DNA from: an uncultured Bacillota bacterium
Lineage (GTDB): Bacteria; Bacillota_I; Bacilli_A; RFN20; CAG-826
NCBI GenBank assembly: GCA_946612055.1
Contig: CAMOEH010000146.1
Span: 1 to 13,818 of the forward strand
DNA: 13,818 nt
Reading direction: 5' to 3'
Shown: in pieces, positions 1 through 11,300 of the stretch
Numbering within the stretch: the stretch's first letter is position 1
Layout of the letters: every line of letters starts with the position of its first letter
Translations under genes and position numbers: made by a program
The notes under the pieces: generated by a model
Database searches by the model: none
Seen by the model: the letters and a program-made list of their open reading frames with translations, nothing else
What the model was told of the DNA's origin: nothing

Positions 1-122
1 CTTAATCCCATCCCGATAAATCCGAAAAGAAGGAAGAACAAAACGAGAATCACCACCAAAATGATGATGGCGCGGCGATCGTTTTCGCTTAATTGAAGAC
101 TGGCATAGACGAGGTAGTTCAT
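1..122 (-). CDS. Membrane protein, N-terminal fragment (runs off the left edge)
   Basis: The minus-strand frame opens at ATG 122-120 and stays open to base 1, giving about 40 residues. They read as a short polar start (MNYLVYASLQLSENDRR) followed by one strongly hydrophobic segment, roughly residues 18-38, ending FGFIGMGL. This looks like a membrane anchor or first membrane helix. The start is well supported: AGGAGG lies at 135-130 on the minus strand, 7 nt before the ATG, and the ATG overlaps the TGA of the preceding 224-aa gene as ATGA. It is therefore the third gene of a coupled minus-strand operon. I do not recognise the family from this fragment; most of the gene lies outside the window. 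Confidence 0.6.
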   Translation of the reverse strand, partial: MNYLVYASLQLSENDRRAIIILVVILVLFFLLFGFIGMGL

Positions 123-793
123 TTTTCTTCCTCCTCATCCAAAATGTTCGATTCTTCGTTTTCGTCGGAGGCAAGAGAAGTCTCTTCTTCGGCTTCGATA
201 TCGAAATACGCTTCCTCTTCTTGGCTTTCTTCGCGATTTAGAGGTTCTTGATTGAATTGAGTTAATTGAGGCGCGGTCTCTTCAGCGGCGACTTCTTGAG
301 GAGGAATTTGCTGATAAGAGGTAGGGGGTACCTGGGGCATGGGTTGCGGCGGGATTTGCTGACCTTGTGGATAAGGCTGCCCTTGATAATAAGGATTGCC
401 ATAAGGATTTTGCTGGGGCGGGATCTGCTGTTGATAGCCTTGGGGAATTTGTTGTTGCGGATATCCCGGCGGAATCGGAGTAGGGCCTGCGCCCGTATAA
501 TAGGTTTGCTGAACGTAGATCGTTTGAGGTTGAGGGGCTGGCTCTTCCTTTTCTTCTTTCGCGGCACGATTTTTTTCATCGATTGCCCGCTGAAGCGCCT
601 CTTCGGCTTTGATGTCTTCCTCGTAAGGAAGGAACATTTTTTTCTCTCCTTTGAAGAAATTGATCAAGGCATGAATTCCTTGGTAGAAGAAATTGAAAAA
701 ACCGAAAACGGCAACTCCAACGATTCCGACTGCGATGATGGGGAGAAGGAGAAACCAAAGCAGCCCTAAACCAAAGTTCTTCAGGAATTTCAT
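119..793 (-). CDS. Membrane-anchored Pro/Gln/Tyr-rich protein with acidic tail
   Basis: A 224-aa protein of unknown function. Residues 7-47 are an unbroken hydrophobic stretch without charges, long enough for two membrane helices as a hairpin; Lys flanks it on both sides (KFLK before, KGEKK after), which would place both ends in the cytoplasm (inference). Residues 52-85 are charged and likely helical. Residues 86-167 (bases 293-538) are low-complexity Pro/Gln/Tyr/Gly with recurrent QQIPPQ and PQG-type units. Residues 183-223 are very Glu/Asp rich. The start ATG 793-791 overlaps the TGA of the upstream 306-aa gene as ATGA, and the end overlaps the next gene the same way, so all three are probably translationally coupled. 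I see no clear Shine-Dalgarno before this ATG, which fits coupling. The layout suggests a scaffold or adaptor tethered to the membrane, but nothing identifies a partner. Confidence 0.75.
   Translation of the reverse strand: MKFLKNFGLGLLWFLLLPIIAVGIVGVAVFGFFNFFYQGIHALINFFKGEKKMFLPYEEDIKAEEALQRAIDEKNRAAKEEKEEPAPQPQTIYVQQTYYTGAGPTPIPPGYPQQQIPQGYQQQIPPQQNPYGNPYYQGQPYPQGQQIPPQPMPQVPPTSYQQIPPQEVAAEETAPQLTQFNQEPLNREESQEEEAYFDIEAEEETSLASDENEESNILDEEEEK
130..135 (-). promoter_or_regulatory. Shine-Dalgarno site for the left-edge membrane gene
   Basis: AGGAGG on the minus strand, 7 nt before the ATG at 122-120. It sits inside the Asp/Glu-rich 3' end of the upstream gene, where GAG/GAA codons for the acidic tail also form the ribosome binding site. 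It decides the start of the partial gene. Confidence 0.6.
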
Positions 794-1710
794 TGCTTTG
801 TAATTTTAGAGGTGTCTTCTTTCTTTCTCAATAAACAAGAATGAAACATTGACGCGAAGATAATGGAGAAAAGGAATAGACCAGTGAGAATCAAACCCGT
901 TCCTTCCGGCATCTTTTTATATAGAAAAGCAAATAAGAATAAGGAAATGATAAATAACGCGCCTAGGATAACGAAAGAAATCCAGGAAGGTTTATCTAGT
1001 AAGGCGAATACGGAGCAAACCGTCCAATATAGCGATAAGCCAAGGAAGAAATAACCGGTCCCGGCATTAACGAAGACTAAGCCAGCGGCTAAACCAAGAA
1101 AGGCCAAAGCGATTAGAGGATAAAACTTTTCCCAAATAGGTTTAGAAGGATTCTTTTCAACAAGCCTTTCTTCTAATAGCAATAAGACGACATGACTTAA
1201 GGCAACTTCCCCTAAACTATAGCCAAAACCGAAAAGCGGGATGATAGCCATTGCTTCTGAGTTATCTCCTTTGCCGATGATGCTAAGCAAAAAAGAAGGC
1301 ATATCCACTTCATAAATGGCTTTAATGAGCAGCAGAGAGAGGAAAAAGAAAGCCACCTGGACCAAAGCGGAAACGAATAAAGAAAGCATCACGGGTGCCT
1401 TCTTTTGATATAGAAAGCCATAAACGAGTCCCGTGAATAGTCCCGGGAACATATAGAAAAGAATCGTTTGGAAATTCCAAAAAGAAATGGCCAAGGACAC
1501 GCCCATTGCCCCAAGCAAATAGATGGGGTAATAACGGAATTTGCAATAGACGGCCACGAGGCAAGATATCGCCGGGATGATGATCATCAAGAATAACGCG
1601 CTTAAGGGTAAGAAAGCAGCAATCAAAGAAAAAACGGCCGCGATGCCAACCATAATCGCGATGAAAGCGATGCTTTGGACGGGCGTTTCTCTCCTTTTAA
1701 GCGGTGTCAT
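790..1710 (-). CDS. Multi-spanning integral membrane protein (possibly DUF2232/YybS-like)
   Basis: A 306-aa, very hydrophobic protein with about eight or nine predicted membrane segments and no soluble domain. It starts with a short basic N-terminus (MTPLKRRE) and ends in a charged tail (LLRKKEDTSKITKQ). Length, topology and the FPGLFTGLVYGFLYQKK-type loop in the first half resemble the DUF2232/YybS group of Bacilli and, more loosely, S-components of ECF transporters. I cannot decide between them by eye. It is the first gene of the minus-strand operon, divergent from pcrA, and its TGA overlaps the ATG of the next gene. The ATG at 1710-1708 has no Shine-Dalgarno; a -10-like TAAAAT lies 6 nt upstream, suggesting a leaderless message. 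An upstream start is unlikely because that sequence is promoter-like and T-rich. Confidence 0.8.
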   Translation of the reverse strand: MTPLKRRETPVQSIAFIAIMVGIAAVFSLIAAFLPLSALFLMIIIPAISCLVAVYCKFRYYPIYLLGAMGVSLAISFWNFQTILFYMFPGLFTGLVYGFLYQKKAPVMLSLFVSALVQVAFFFLSLLLIKAIYEVDMPSFLLSIIGKGDNSEAMAIIPLFGFGYSLGEVALSHVVLLLLEERLVEKNPSKPIWEKFYPLIALAFLGLAAGLVFVNAGTGYFFLGLSLYWTVCSVFALLDKPSWISFVILGALFIISLFLFAFLYKKMPEGTGLILTGLFLFSIIFASMFHSCLLRKKEDTSKITKQ

Positions 1711-1716
1711 AACTTA

Positions 1717-1745
1717 ATTTTACACACAAGCGCCATAAAAAGAAA
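1717..1745 (-). promoter_or_regulatory. Candidate promoter of the minus-strand membrane operon
   Basis: On the minus strand, TAAAAT (1722-1717) matches the -10 consensus at five of six positions and lies 6 nt before the ATG of the 306-aa gene. With 17-bp spacing the -35 position (1745-1740) reads TTTCTT, a poor match. If used, transcription would start at about the ATG, giving a leaderless mRNA. It is supported mainly by the -10 and by the lack of any Shine-Dalgarno. Confidence 0.35.
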
Positions 1746-1775
1746 AAAAGAGGAAAGGCAATTTTGAATTTCTTT

Positions 1776-1799
1776 GCTTTTCTTATTTATAAGAAGAGC
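1776..1799. promoter_or_regulatory. 24-bp dyad overlapping the pcrA -35 (candidate operator)
   Basis: Two 11-nt arms, GCTTTTCTTAT (1776-1786) and ATAAGAAGAGC (1789-1799), are inverted copies around a central TT, with one mismatch (T1779 opposite G1796). The dyad covers the putative pcrA -35 at 1786-1791. No T-run follows on either strand, so it is not a terminator. It does not resemble the Bacillus LexA box or CIRCE as I know them. The structure is seen directly; a repressor-binding role is inference. Confidence 0.4.
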
Positions 1800-1814
1800 A
1801 ACAAGTTTTACAAT
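1786..1814 (+). promoter_or_regulatory. Candidate pcrA promoter
   Basis: TTTATA (1786-1791, four of six to TTGACA), a 17-bp spacer, then TACAAT (1809-1814, five of six to TATAAT). The expected start of transcription is around 1821, only about 4 nt before the ATG at 1825, so the mRNA would be nearly leaderless. There is no convincing Shine-Dalgarno between them. Confidence 0.45.
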
Positions 1815-1824
1815 ATAGAAGTCT

Positions 1825-6112
<4,288 letters not shown>

Positions 6113-6140
6113 GATTTATTTGCTTTTTGCAGGCTTTTGA

Positions 6141-6177
6141 ATGCGATTTGCAAAGTTTTCGCATGGGTGCTTTTTTT
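6141..6177 (+). terminator. Weak candidate terminator after ligA
   Basis: A 6-bp stem, ATGCGA (6141-6146) with TCGCAT (6159-6164), 12-nt loop, then GGGTGC and a run of seven T (6171-6177). The 6-nt gap between stem and T-run and the short stem make this marginal. It would separate pcrA-ligA from the gat operon. Confidence 0.25.
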
Positions 6178-6214
6178 GCTTCCAGCAGGAAAAATAATGA
6201 TTACTAGTCTTGAT

Positions 6215-6231
6215 AACTAGCAAGGCTAGTT
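6215..6231. promoter_or_regulatory. Perfect 7-bp dyad upstream of gatC (candidate operator)
   Basis: AACTAGC (6215-6221) and GCTAGTT (6225-6231) flank AAG. A further palindrome ACTAGT is at 6203-6208, so CTAG occurs three times in 30 bp. The dyad lies 9 nt upstream of the -10-like TATACT, between the usual -35 and -10 positions, where a repressor would block transcription. There is no T-run after it. The regulatory role is inference. Confidence 0.35.
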
Positions 6232-6240
6232 CCATTAGAG

Positions 6241-6246
6241 TATACT
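6241..6246 (+). promoter_or_regulatory. Candidate -10 box of the gat operon
   Basis: TATACT, five of six to the -10 consensus, about 29 nt before ATG 6276, leaving a short leader that contains the gatC Shine-Dalgarno GAGGTG (6265-6270). No acceptable -35 sits 16-18 bp upstream; TTGATA at 6210-6215 is 25 bp away, too far for a standard promoter. Confidence 0.3.
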
Positions 6247-6275
6247 TAACCCGATTTATCCGTTGAGGTGCGATG

Positions 6276-6572
6276 ATGAAAGAAATTACGCTTGATGTCC
6301 TTCACGATGCCAGCGCTCGCCTTATGTTCTCTATGACCGAAAGCGAATATTCGACGTTGCTGGACGAATTCCAAATTCTGACAAAGCAAATGCAGATCAT
6401 CGGGGAGATCGAAGGCTTAGAAGATTATGAGCCAATGACCTTCCCTTTCGATGTGAGCGTGGATTATTTAAGAGAAGATGTTGCTTCGACTCCTTTGCCT
6501 AGAGAAGAAGCCTTGGCTAACGCGGGCTCGGTCCAAGATAACCAAATCAAACTTCCAAAGGTGGTGGGATAA
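6276..6572 (+). CDS. gatC: Asp-tRNA(Asn)/Glu-tRNA(Gln) amidotransferase subunit C
   Basis: The small subunit that wraps around GatA and stabilises the GatCAB heterotrimer. It is 98 aa from ATG 6276, typical of GatC. The N-terminal half has the expected amphipathic helical pattern (EYSTLLDEFQILTKQMQII), and the C-terminus has the family signature LREDxxSTPLPREEALANAG ... LPKVVG. ATG codons occur at both 6273 and 6276; the Shine-Dalgarno GAGGTG at 6265-6270 fits 6276 better (5 nt from the end of the motif, against 2). Its TAA overlaps the gatA ATG by one base (TAATG), so it is coupled to gatA. First gene of gatCAB-DUF1836-galE. Confidence 0.92.
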   Translation: MKEITLDVLHDASARLMFSMTESEYSTLLDEFQILTKQMQIIGEIEGLEDYEPMTFPFDVSVDYLREDVASTPLPREEALANAGSVQDNQIKLPKVVG

Positions 6573-8041
6573 TGAGTTACTTAGATTGTTCGATCCGCGA
6601 GATCCATCAAGCTTATCTTGATAAAAAAACCACCCCGTTGGAATTAACCAAAGAAGCGCTTGCTAGGGCTAAAGAAAATAAAGACAACGCTTTTGAATTC
6701 ATTAACGAAGAAGGCGCTTTGGAATTCGCTTCCTCTTTGGTTGAAGTAGAAAAAGACAATCTTCTTTGGGGTATTCCTTATGCCCTAAAGGACAATTTCT
6801 CTACCAAAGGCATCCCAACCACGGGTTCATCTAATATCCTAAAAGGTTACATCCCGTTATTTGATGCCACCGTTGTCGAAAAGCTACGCGAAAAGAAATG
6901 CATCTTGATCGGGAAGACGACCCTAGATGAATTAGCGATGGGCGGAACTGGGACAACGGGCCATTTGGGAATAACCTATAACCCCTTCGATCCAAAGCAC
7001 GAACGCTTGATTGGTGGATCTAGCTGTGGCTCTTCTTGTTGCGTTTCCGCTGGCATCGTTCCCTTTGCTTTGGGTTCTGATACTGGTGACTCGGTGAGAA
7101 AGCCTGCCTCTTATGGTGGAACCGTTGGCCTTAAGCCAACCTGGGGAAGAATCAGTCGTTATGGTCTATTCCCATTTGCTCCATCGATGGATCACGTTGC
7201 CTATTTCACTCGCTTTGCCGATGATAGCGCCATTCTATTAGAAGCCTTATCCGGAAGAGATGACCGTGATAGCACTTCCTCTTTCCGTCCGGTTGAAGAT
7301 TATAAAAAAGATATCGATAAGCCGATTGCTGGCATGAAGATTGCCGTAATCAAAGACATCGTTTCTTCGATGAGCAACAAGCAGGTTCTTGAGGATTTCG
7401 CTTCCACCGTGAACAAATTAAAGGAGCTTGGAGCCGTTGTGGAAGAAGTGGAATTCGGTGAGGAATTGCTTAAAGCCATCTATCCAACCTATTTCGTGAT
7501 TTCCTGCGCGGAAGCAACTTCCAACAACGCCAATCTCGATGGCATCAAATTCGGACCTTTCTATGGCGGAAAGACTTATCAGGAAGTCATGATCAACGCC
7601 AGAACAAAAGGGTTCAGCGAATTGATCAAGCGCCGTTTTGTCATTGGCTCTTTCGCCTTGATGAGCGAGAACCAAGAAGAATTGTTCCTTCGCGCTCAAC
7701 GTTTAAGAGCCAAAATTGTGGCTAGGGCCAACGAGTTATTTGAAAAATACGATTTCATCTATGCACCGGCTGCTCCAGGTATTGCCCCGAAATTCGAGGA
7801 TCGTTCCAATCGTCTTGCTGATGAATATTTGATCGCGGATAACCATCTTGCTTTAGGCAATTTTGGCGGATTCCCATCCATCACCTTGCCGATGTCGTTA
7901 GAAGAAGGGATGCCTTTAGGAATCAATTTCACCGGCAGGCCGTTTGAAGAAGCCAAGCTTTTCCAATTGGCTAAAGCATTTGAAGGAATCTCAGGCTTAG
8001 CGGGACTATCCGCTCGTAACAAAAAGGAGGGAACGTTATGA
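6572..8041 (+). CDS. gatA: Asp-tRNA(Asn)/Glu-tRNA(Gln) amidotransferase subunit A
   Basis: The glutaminase subunit of GatCAB (amidase-signature family): it releases ammonia from glutamine for transamidation of Glu-tRNA(Gln) and/or Asp-tRNA(Asn). 489 aa, normal length. The amidase Ser-cisSer-Lys triad is present: K73 in ALKDN, cis-Ser S150 in GGSSCGS, nucleophile S174 in DTGDS, with the correct 24-residue spacing between the serines. Also typical are IGKTTLDELAMG (about 114-124), VGLKPTWGRISRYGL and the C-terminal FEKYDFIYAPAAP. Two active-site loops are unusual: GGSSGGSAAA is GGSSCGSSCC (148-157, three Cys) and DTGGS is DTGDS (D173). My unverified recollection is that some mollicute GatA proteins also have DTGDS. 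Shine-Dalgarno AAAGGTGG lies in the end of gatC. The TGA overlaps the gatB start (ATGA). Confidence 0.96.
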   Translation: MSYLDCSIREIHQAYLDKKTTPLELTKEALARAKENKDNAFEFINEEGALEFASSLVEVEKDNLLWGIPYALKDNFSTKGIPTTGSSNILKGYIPLFDATVVEKLREKKCILIGKTTLDELAMGGTGTTGHLGITYNPFDPKHERLIGGSSCGSSCCVSAGIVPFALGSDTGDSVRKPASYGGTVGLKPTWGRISRYGLFPFAPSMDHVAYFTRFADDSAILLEALSGRDDRDSTSSFRPVEDYKKDIDKPIAGMKIAVIKDIVSSMSNKQVLEDFASTVNKLKELGAVVEEVEFGEELLKAIYPTYFVISCAEATSNNANLDGIKFGPFYGGKTYQEVMINARTKGFSELIKRRFVIGSFALMSENQEELFLRAQRLRAKIVARANELFEKYDFIYAPAAPGIAPKFEDRSNRLADEYLIADNHLALGNFGGFPSITLPMSLEEGMPLGINFTGRPFEEAKLFQLAKAFEGISGLAGLSARNKKEGTL

Positions 8042-9465
8042 ATTTTGAAGCAGTCATCGGCTTGGAAATCCACGTCGAGATGAAGACGAAATCCAAGATG
8101 TTTTCCTCTTCTCCGAATGGATTTAGCCGCGAGCCAAACACGCAGGTTACCCCCTTCGATATGGCTTATCCTGGCACGATGCCGGTAGTCAATAAGCAAG
8201 CCGTCATTAATGCGATCCGCATTGCCAATGCCTTGCATATGACCATCGACCACACCTTATATTTCGATCGTAAGAATTATTTTTATGCCGACCTTCCCAA
8301 GGGCTTCCAAATCACCCAACAAAGACGCCCGATTGGATCCAATGGTTATCTGACGATTCTTGACGCGAATGGCAACCCCAAGCGCATCGGGATTGAGCGT
8401 ATCCACATGGAAGAAGATACCTGCAAGCAATTGCACTTCTTGGATTATTCCTTGCTCGACTATAACCGTGCGGGCGTTCCTTTGGTGGAAATCGTCTCCA
8501 ATCCGGATTTAAGAAACGGCACTGAAGCCATGCGCTATGTGGAAGCAATCCGTAACATTGTGGTCTATTCCCATAGCTCCGATGGAAAGATGGAAGAAGG
8601 CTCACTTAGGGTAGACGTGAATGTTTCTTTGAGACCTTATGGCAGCAATACGTTCGGTACCAAAGTCGAATTGAAGAACCTCAACTCTTTAAAAAATATT
8701 GAGACGGCTCTCGACTATGAAATCGCCCGTCAATCGGCATGCTTGCTTTCGGGAACCCCCGTTCAACAAGAAACCAGACGCTTTGACGAAGCGAGTGGAA
8801 AGACCGTTCTCATGCGCATCAAAACCGATGCCGTTGATTACAAATATTTCTGCGAGCCGAATATCGCCCCGATTCGCTTAAGCGATGAATTCGTGGAAGA
8901 GGCAATCAAAACTTGCCCCGAGCTCTATGATTCTCGCAAAAACCGCTATCTCCAAAATGGCCTTTCTTCGACCGATGCCGATATCATCCTCTCCGATTTG
9001 CCAACCGCGGACTATTTTGAAAAAGCCTTCCCGGTTGCCAAGAACAAGAAATCTCTTGCCAACTGGATGATCGTTGAAGTTAATGGCTACCGTAACAAAA
9101 CGGGTTTATCGATTGATGAACTTCCGCTTGCTCCAGAGAAACTTGCCGCGATTATTAACCTCCAAGAAGAAGGGTTAACTCATAAGCAATGCGTTGATAT
9201 TTTCCATTACATCCTTGAAAATGGTGGAGAAATCGACCAAGCCCAAAAGGCCCTCCACATTGAGAAAATGGTCACCGATGACAACGAAATCCTTGGCTAT
9301 GTCACCACCGTTTTGGACGAGAACCCACAATCAATCGAAGATTTCAAAAACGGAAAAGATCGTGCCATCGGATTCTTAATTGGTCAGGTCATGAAGCTTT
9401 CGAAAGGAAAGGCCAATCCCGCTTTAGTCGCCAAGATGATGAATATTGAAATCCGGAAGAGGTAA
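8038..9465 (+). CDS. gatB: Asp-tRNA(Asn)/Glu-tRNA(Gln) amidotransferase subunit B
   Basis: The tRNA-binding kinase/transamidase subunit of GatCAB: it phosphorylates the misacylated Glu or Asp on the tRNA and receives ammonia from GatA. 475 aa, the usual length. Motifs: VIGLEIHVEM at the N-terminus (E10 and H12 of the active site), PFDMAYPGTMPVVNK, FDRKNYFYADLPKGFQI, IHMEEDTCK, YNRAGVPLVEIVSNPDLR, KMEEGSLRVDVNVSLRPYG, VELKNLNSLKNI and QETRRFDEASGKTVLMR. The C-terminal helical and YqeY-like tail domain follows (AAIINLQEEGL ... ANPALVAKMM). The Shine-Dalgarno AAAGGAGGG is in the end of gatA and the start overlaps its stop by 4 nt, so A and B are made in coupled amounts. No departure from the family stands out. 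Confidence 0.97.
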   Translation: MNFEAVIGLEIHVEMKTKSKMFSSSPNGFSREPNTQVTPFDMAYPGTMPVVNKQAVINAIRIANALHMTIDHTLYFDRKNYFYADLPKGFQITQQRRPIGSNGYLTILDANGNPKRIGIERIHMEEDTCKQLHFLDYSLLDYNRAGVPLVEIVSNPDLRNGTEAMRYVEAIRNIVVYSHSSDGKMEEGSLRVDVNVSLRPYGSNTFGTKVELKNLNSLKNIETALDYEIARQSACLLSGTPVQQETRRFDEASGKTVLMRIKTDAVDYKYFCEPNIAPIRLSDEFVEEAIKTCPELYDSRKNRYLQNGLSSTDADIILSDLPTADYFEKAFPVAKNKKSLANWMIVEVNGYRNKTGLSIDELPLAPEKLAAIINLQEEGLTHKQCVDIFHYILENGGEIDQAQKALHIEKMVTDDNEILGYVTTVLDENPQSIEDFKNGKDRAIGFLIGQVMKLSKGKANPALVAKMMNIEIRKR

Positions 9466-9470
9466 AGCCC

Positions 9471-10265
9471 ATGGATAAAGAAATCGTCGAGTTGCAGAAA
9501 AAGATCAAGGACGTGCTTTCGTTTTCGCTTCCAAAATACAAAGAGCTCCCTTCTGTTGAGCTCTATATGGAACAGATTTTGAAATACATCAATGATGTTC
9601 TTGCCCCTTTGTCTCCTAACGATGAAAAAACTCTTACTTCCTTCATGGTCAACAATTACGTCAAGGCCAAAATGGTCGATGAGCCGATCCGGAAAAAATA
9701 CACGAAAGATCAGATTGGCTATCTTCTTGCCATCTGCCAACTCAAGGGCTCACTTTCCATGGCAGATATGGCATTGCTTCTTGAACTGGATAAGGATGTT
9801 TCTACGGATAAAGGAAGGCTATATGCTTTCTGGTCAGATGTGGAGACGTCGATTTTAACCACGACGACCAAACAAACCGCGACGCGTATCGAGCAGATTT
9901 ACCGAAAATATCGCCAAGACAAATCCAAAAAGAGTGCGAAAGCCGATCAAGATCTTCGCGACGGCCTCGCCTTCTTGGCTTTGCGCTTATCGATGGAAGC
10001 GGCTGCTAACAAGCTGATGGCAAGCTTCATCATTTCCACTTTGAGGAAGGACATGCATCGAGAATTGCCCGAAAAGAAAGTCAGTTCTCGCGAGATCCAT
10101 CATAAGGAAAGATTAGAAGAACATCAGGCGGAACGTCTTGCTGATGTTGAAAATAAGCGAAGCAAAATCATCGCTAGGGACAAAAGAAAAGAAACGGCCC
10201 AAAAGAAAGCTAAGGCCGCGAAAGCTTCCCGCAACATGAAAAAGAAATCTCAAACACAAAAATAA
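9471..10265 (+). CDS. DUF1836 family protein with basic C-terminal tail
   Basis: A 264-aa protein whose first 110 residues match the DUF1836 pattern of Bacillota: LPKYKELPSVELYMEQILKY, then LTSFMVNNYVKAKMV and KKYTKDQIGYLLAICQLKGSLSMADMALLL. This domain looks helix-turn-helix-like and is thought to be regulatory, but no biochemical role is established to my knowledge. The middle (about 115-200) is helical with a Lys-rich patch (RKYRQDKSKKSAK). Residues about 205-264 are highly charged and rich in Lys, Arg and Glu, suggesting a coiled or disordered, possibly nucleic-acid-binding tail; such a tail is not part of the DUF1836 core. AAGAGG at 9457-9462 is 8 nt before the ATG, which lies 5 nt after gatB. 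It is co-transcribed with gatCAB and galE, but this does not reveal its function. Confidence 0.85.
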   Translation: MDKEIVELQKKIKDVLSFSLPKYKELPSVELYMEQILKYINDVLAPLSPNDEKTLTSFMVNNYVKAKMVDEPIRKKYTKDQIGYLLAICQLKGSLSMADMALLLELDKDVSTDKGRLYAFWSDVETSILTTTTKQTATRIEQIYRKYRQDKSKKSAKADQDLRDGLAFLALRLSMEAAANKLMASFIISTLRKDMHRELPEKKVSSREIHHKERLEEHQAERLADVENKRSKIIARDKRKETAQKKAKAAKASRNMKKKSQTQK

Positions 10266-10274
10266 GGAGTTTTT

Positions 10275-11288
10275 ATGAAAATATTAGTTACTGGCGGTCT
10301 TGGATTCATTGGATCTGAGACGGTAGTCAAAATCATCGAAAAGGGAGACGAAGCCGTCATCGTCGACAATTTGGTTAATGCCAAGTTAGCGGTTTTGGAT
10401 CGGATTGAGCAAATCACCGGCGTTCGTCCTGCCTTCTATCAAATCGATTGCTGTGATGAAGAGGCTTTGGATATGGTCTTTGAGCGCGAAGCTCCTGAGG
10501 CGGTCATCCATTTCGCTGGGCTAAAAGCCGTTGGCGAATCCGTCCATAAGCCTTTGGAATATTACACGAACAATTTCATCTCGACCTTGAGGTTGCTTTC
10601 TTGCATGCGTCGTCATCAGTGCTGGAATTTGGTCTTCTCTTCTTCGGCCACTGTCTATGGCGTCCCTACCCGCGTTCCTTTATACGAAAGCGATCCGACT
10701 TCGACCGCGACCAATCCTTATGGAGAAACCAAATTGATCATCGAAAGGATATTGACCGATGTTCAAGCCGCTGATCCGCGTTTCAATATTGCGTTGTTAC
10801 GTTATTTCAACCCGATTGGCGGACATGAATCTGGACTTCTTGGGGAAGATCCTAATGGCATTCCTAACAATTTGATGCCTTATATCACTCAAGTTGCCAT
10901 CGGCAAACTCGATCACCTCAATATTTATGGCGATGATTACGAAACAGTCGATGGAACTGGCGTTCGCGATTATATCCACGTCGTCGATTTGGCCGAAGGA
11001 CACCTCGCCACATTAAACAAATTGAAGGAAAAACCAGGCTTAGTCATCTATAACCTTGGCACGGGCAAAGGAACCTCTGTTTTGGAGCTTGTCAAAGCAT
11101 TTGAAGAGGCAAACGGGGTCAAGATTCCTTATGTCATCGCCCCAAGGCGAGGCGGAGATATCGCGGCAAGCTATGCTAACGTCGATAAAGCGGAAAAAGA
11201 ACTCCATTGGAAAGCCAAACGCAATATCGTCGATGCTTGCAAAGACGCCTATAATTTCCAGAAGAAAAATCCTAAGGGCATCGAATAA
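10275..11288 (+). CDS. galE: UDP-glucose 4-epimerase GalE
   Basis: Interconverts UDP-glucose and UDP-galactose (and in some bacteria the N-acetyl forms) for the Leloir pathway and for cell-surface glycans; cytoplasmic, NAD-bound short-chain dehydrogenase fold. 337 aa, full length. It has the N-terminal dinucleotide-binding motif GGLGFIGS (7-14), AGLKAVGESVHKPLEYY (81-97), FSSSATVYG with S124, and YGETK with Y149 and K153. These three catalytic residues fall at the same numbers as in E. coli GalE. Further on are LRYFNPIGGHESGLLGEDP, GIPNNLMPYI, DGTGVRDYIHVVDLA and APRRGGDIAASYA. The Shine-Dalgarno AAGGAG (10264-10269) is 5 nt from the ATG; the gene is 9 nt after the DUF1836 gene. Last gene of the operon, followed by a strong terminator. 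No other Leloir gene is nearby, so surface-sugar supply is as likely a job as galactose use. Confidence 0.97.
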   Translation: MKILVTGGLGFIGSETVVKIIEKGDEAVIVDNLVNAKLAVLDRIEQITGVRPAFYQIDCCDEEALDMVFEREAPEAVIHFAGLKAVGESVHKPLEYYTNNFISTLRLLSCMRRHQCWNLVFSSSATVYGVPTRVPLYESDPTSTATNPYGETKLIIERILTDVQAADPRFNIALLRYFNPIGGHESGLLGEDPNGIPNNLMPYITQVAIGKLDHLNIYGDDYETVDGTGVRDYIHVVDLAEGHLATLNKLKEKPGLVIYNLGTGKGTSVLELVKAFEEANGVKIPYVIAPRRGGDIAASYANVDKAEKELHWKAKRNIVDACKDAYNFQKKNPKGIE

Positions 11289-11300
11289 GCGTTATCTAGA

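Noticed and set aside
266..769. 167-aa plus-strand open frame opposite the PQ-rich gene
   Set aside because: Arg/Leu-rich shadow created by the low-complexity Pro/Gln/acidic coding of the minus-strand gene; no ribosome binding site, and the coupled minus-strand operon explains the region.
6113..6275. Small RNA, T-box or riboswitch in the ligA-gatC gap
   Set aside because: Only short dyads are visible; no T-box AGGGTGG-type motif, specifier stem or known riboswitch core could be recognised.
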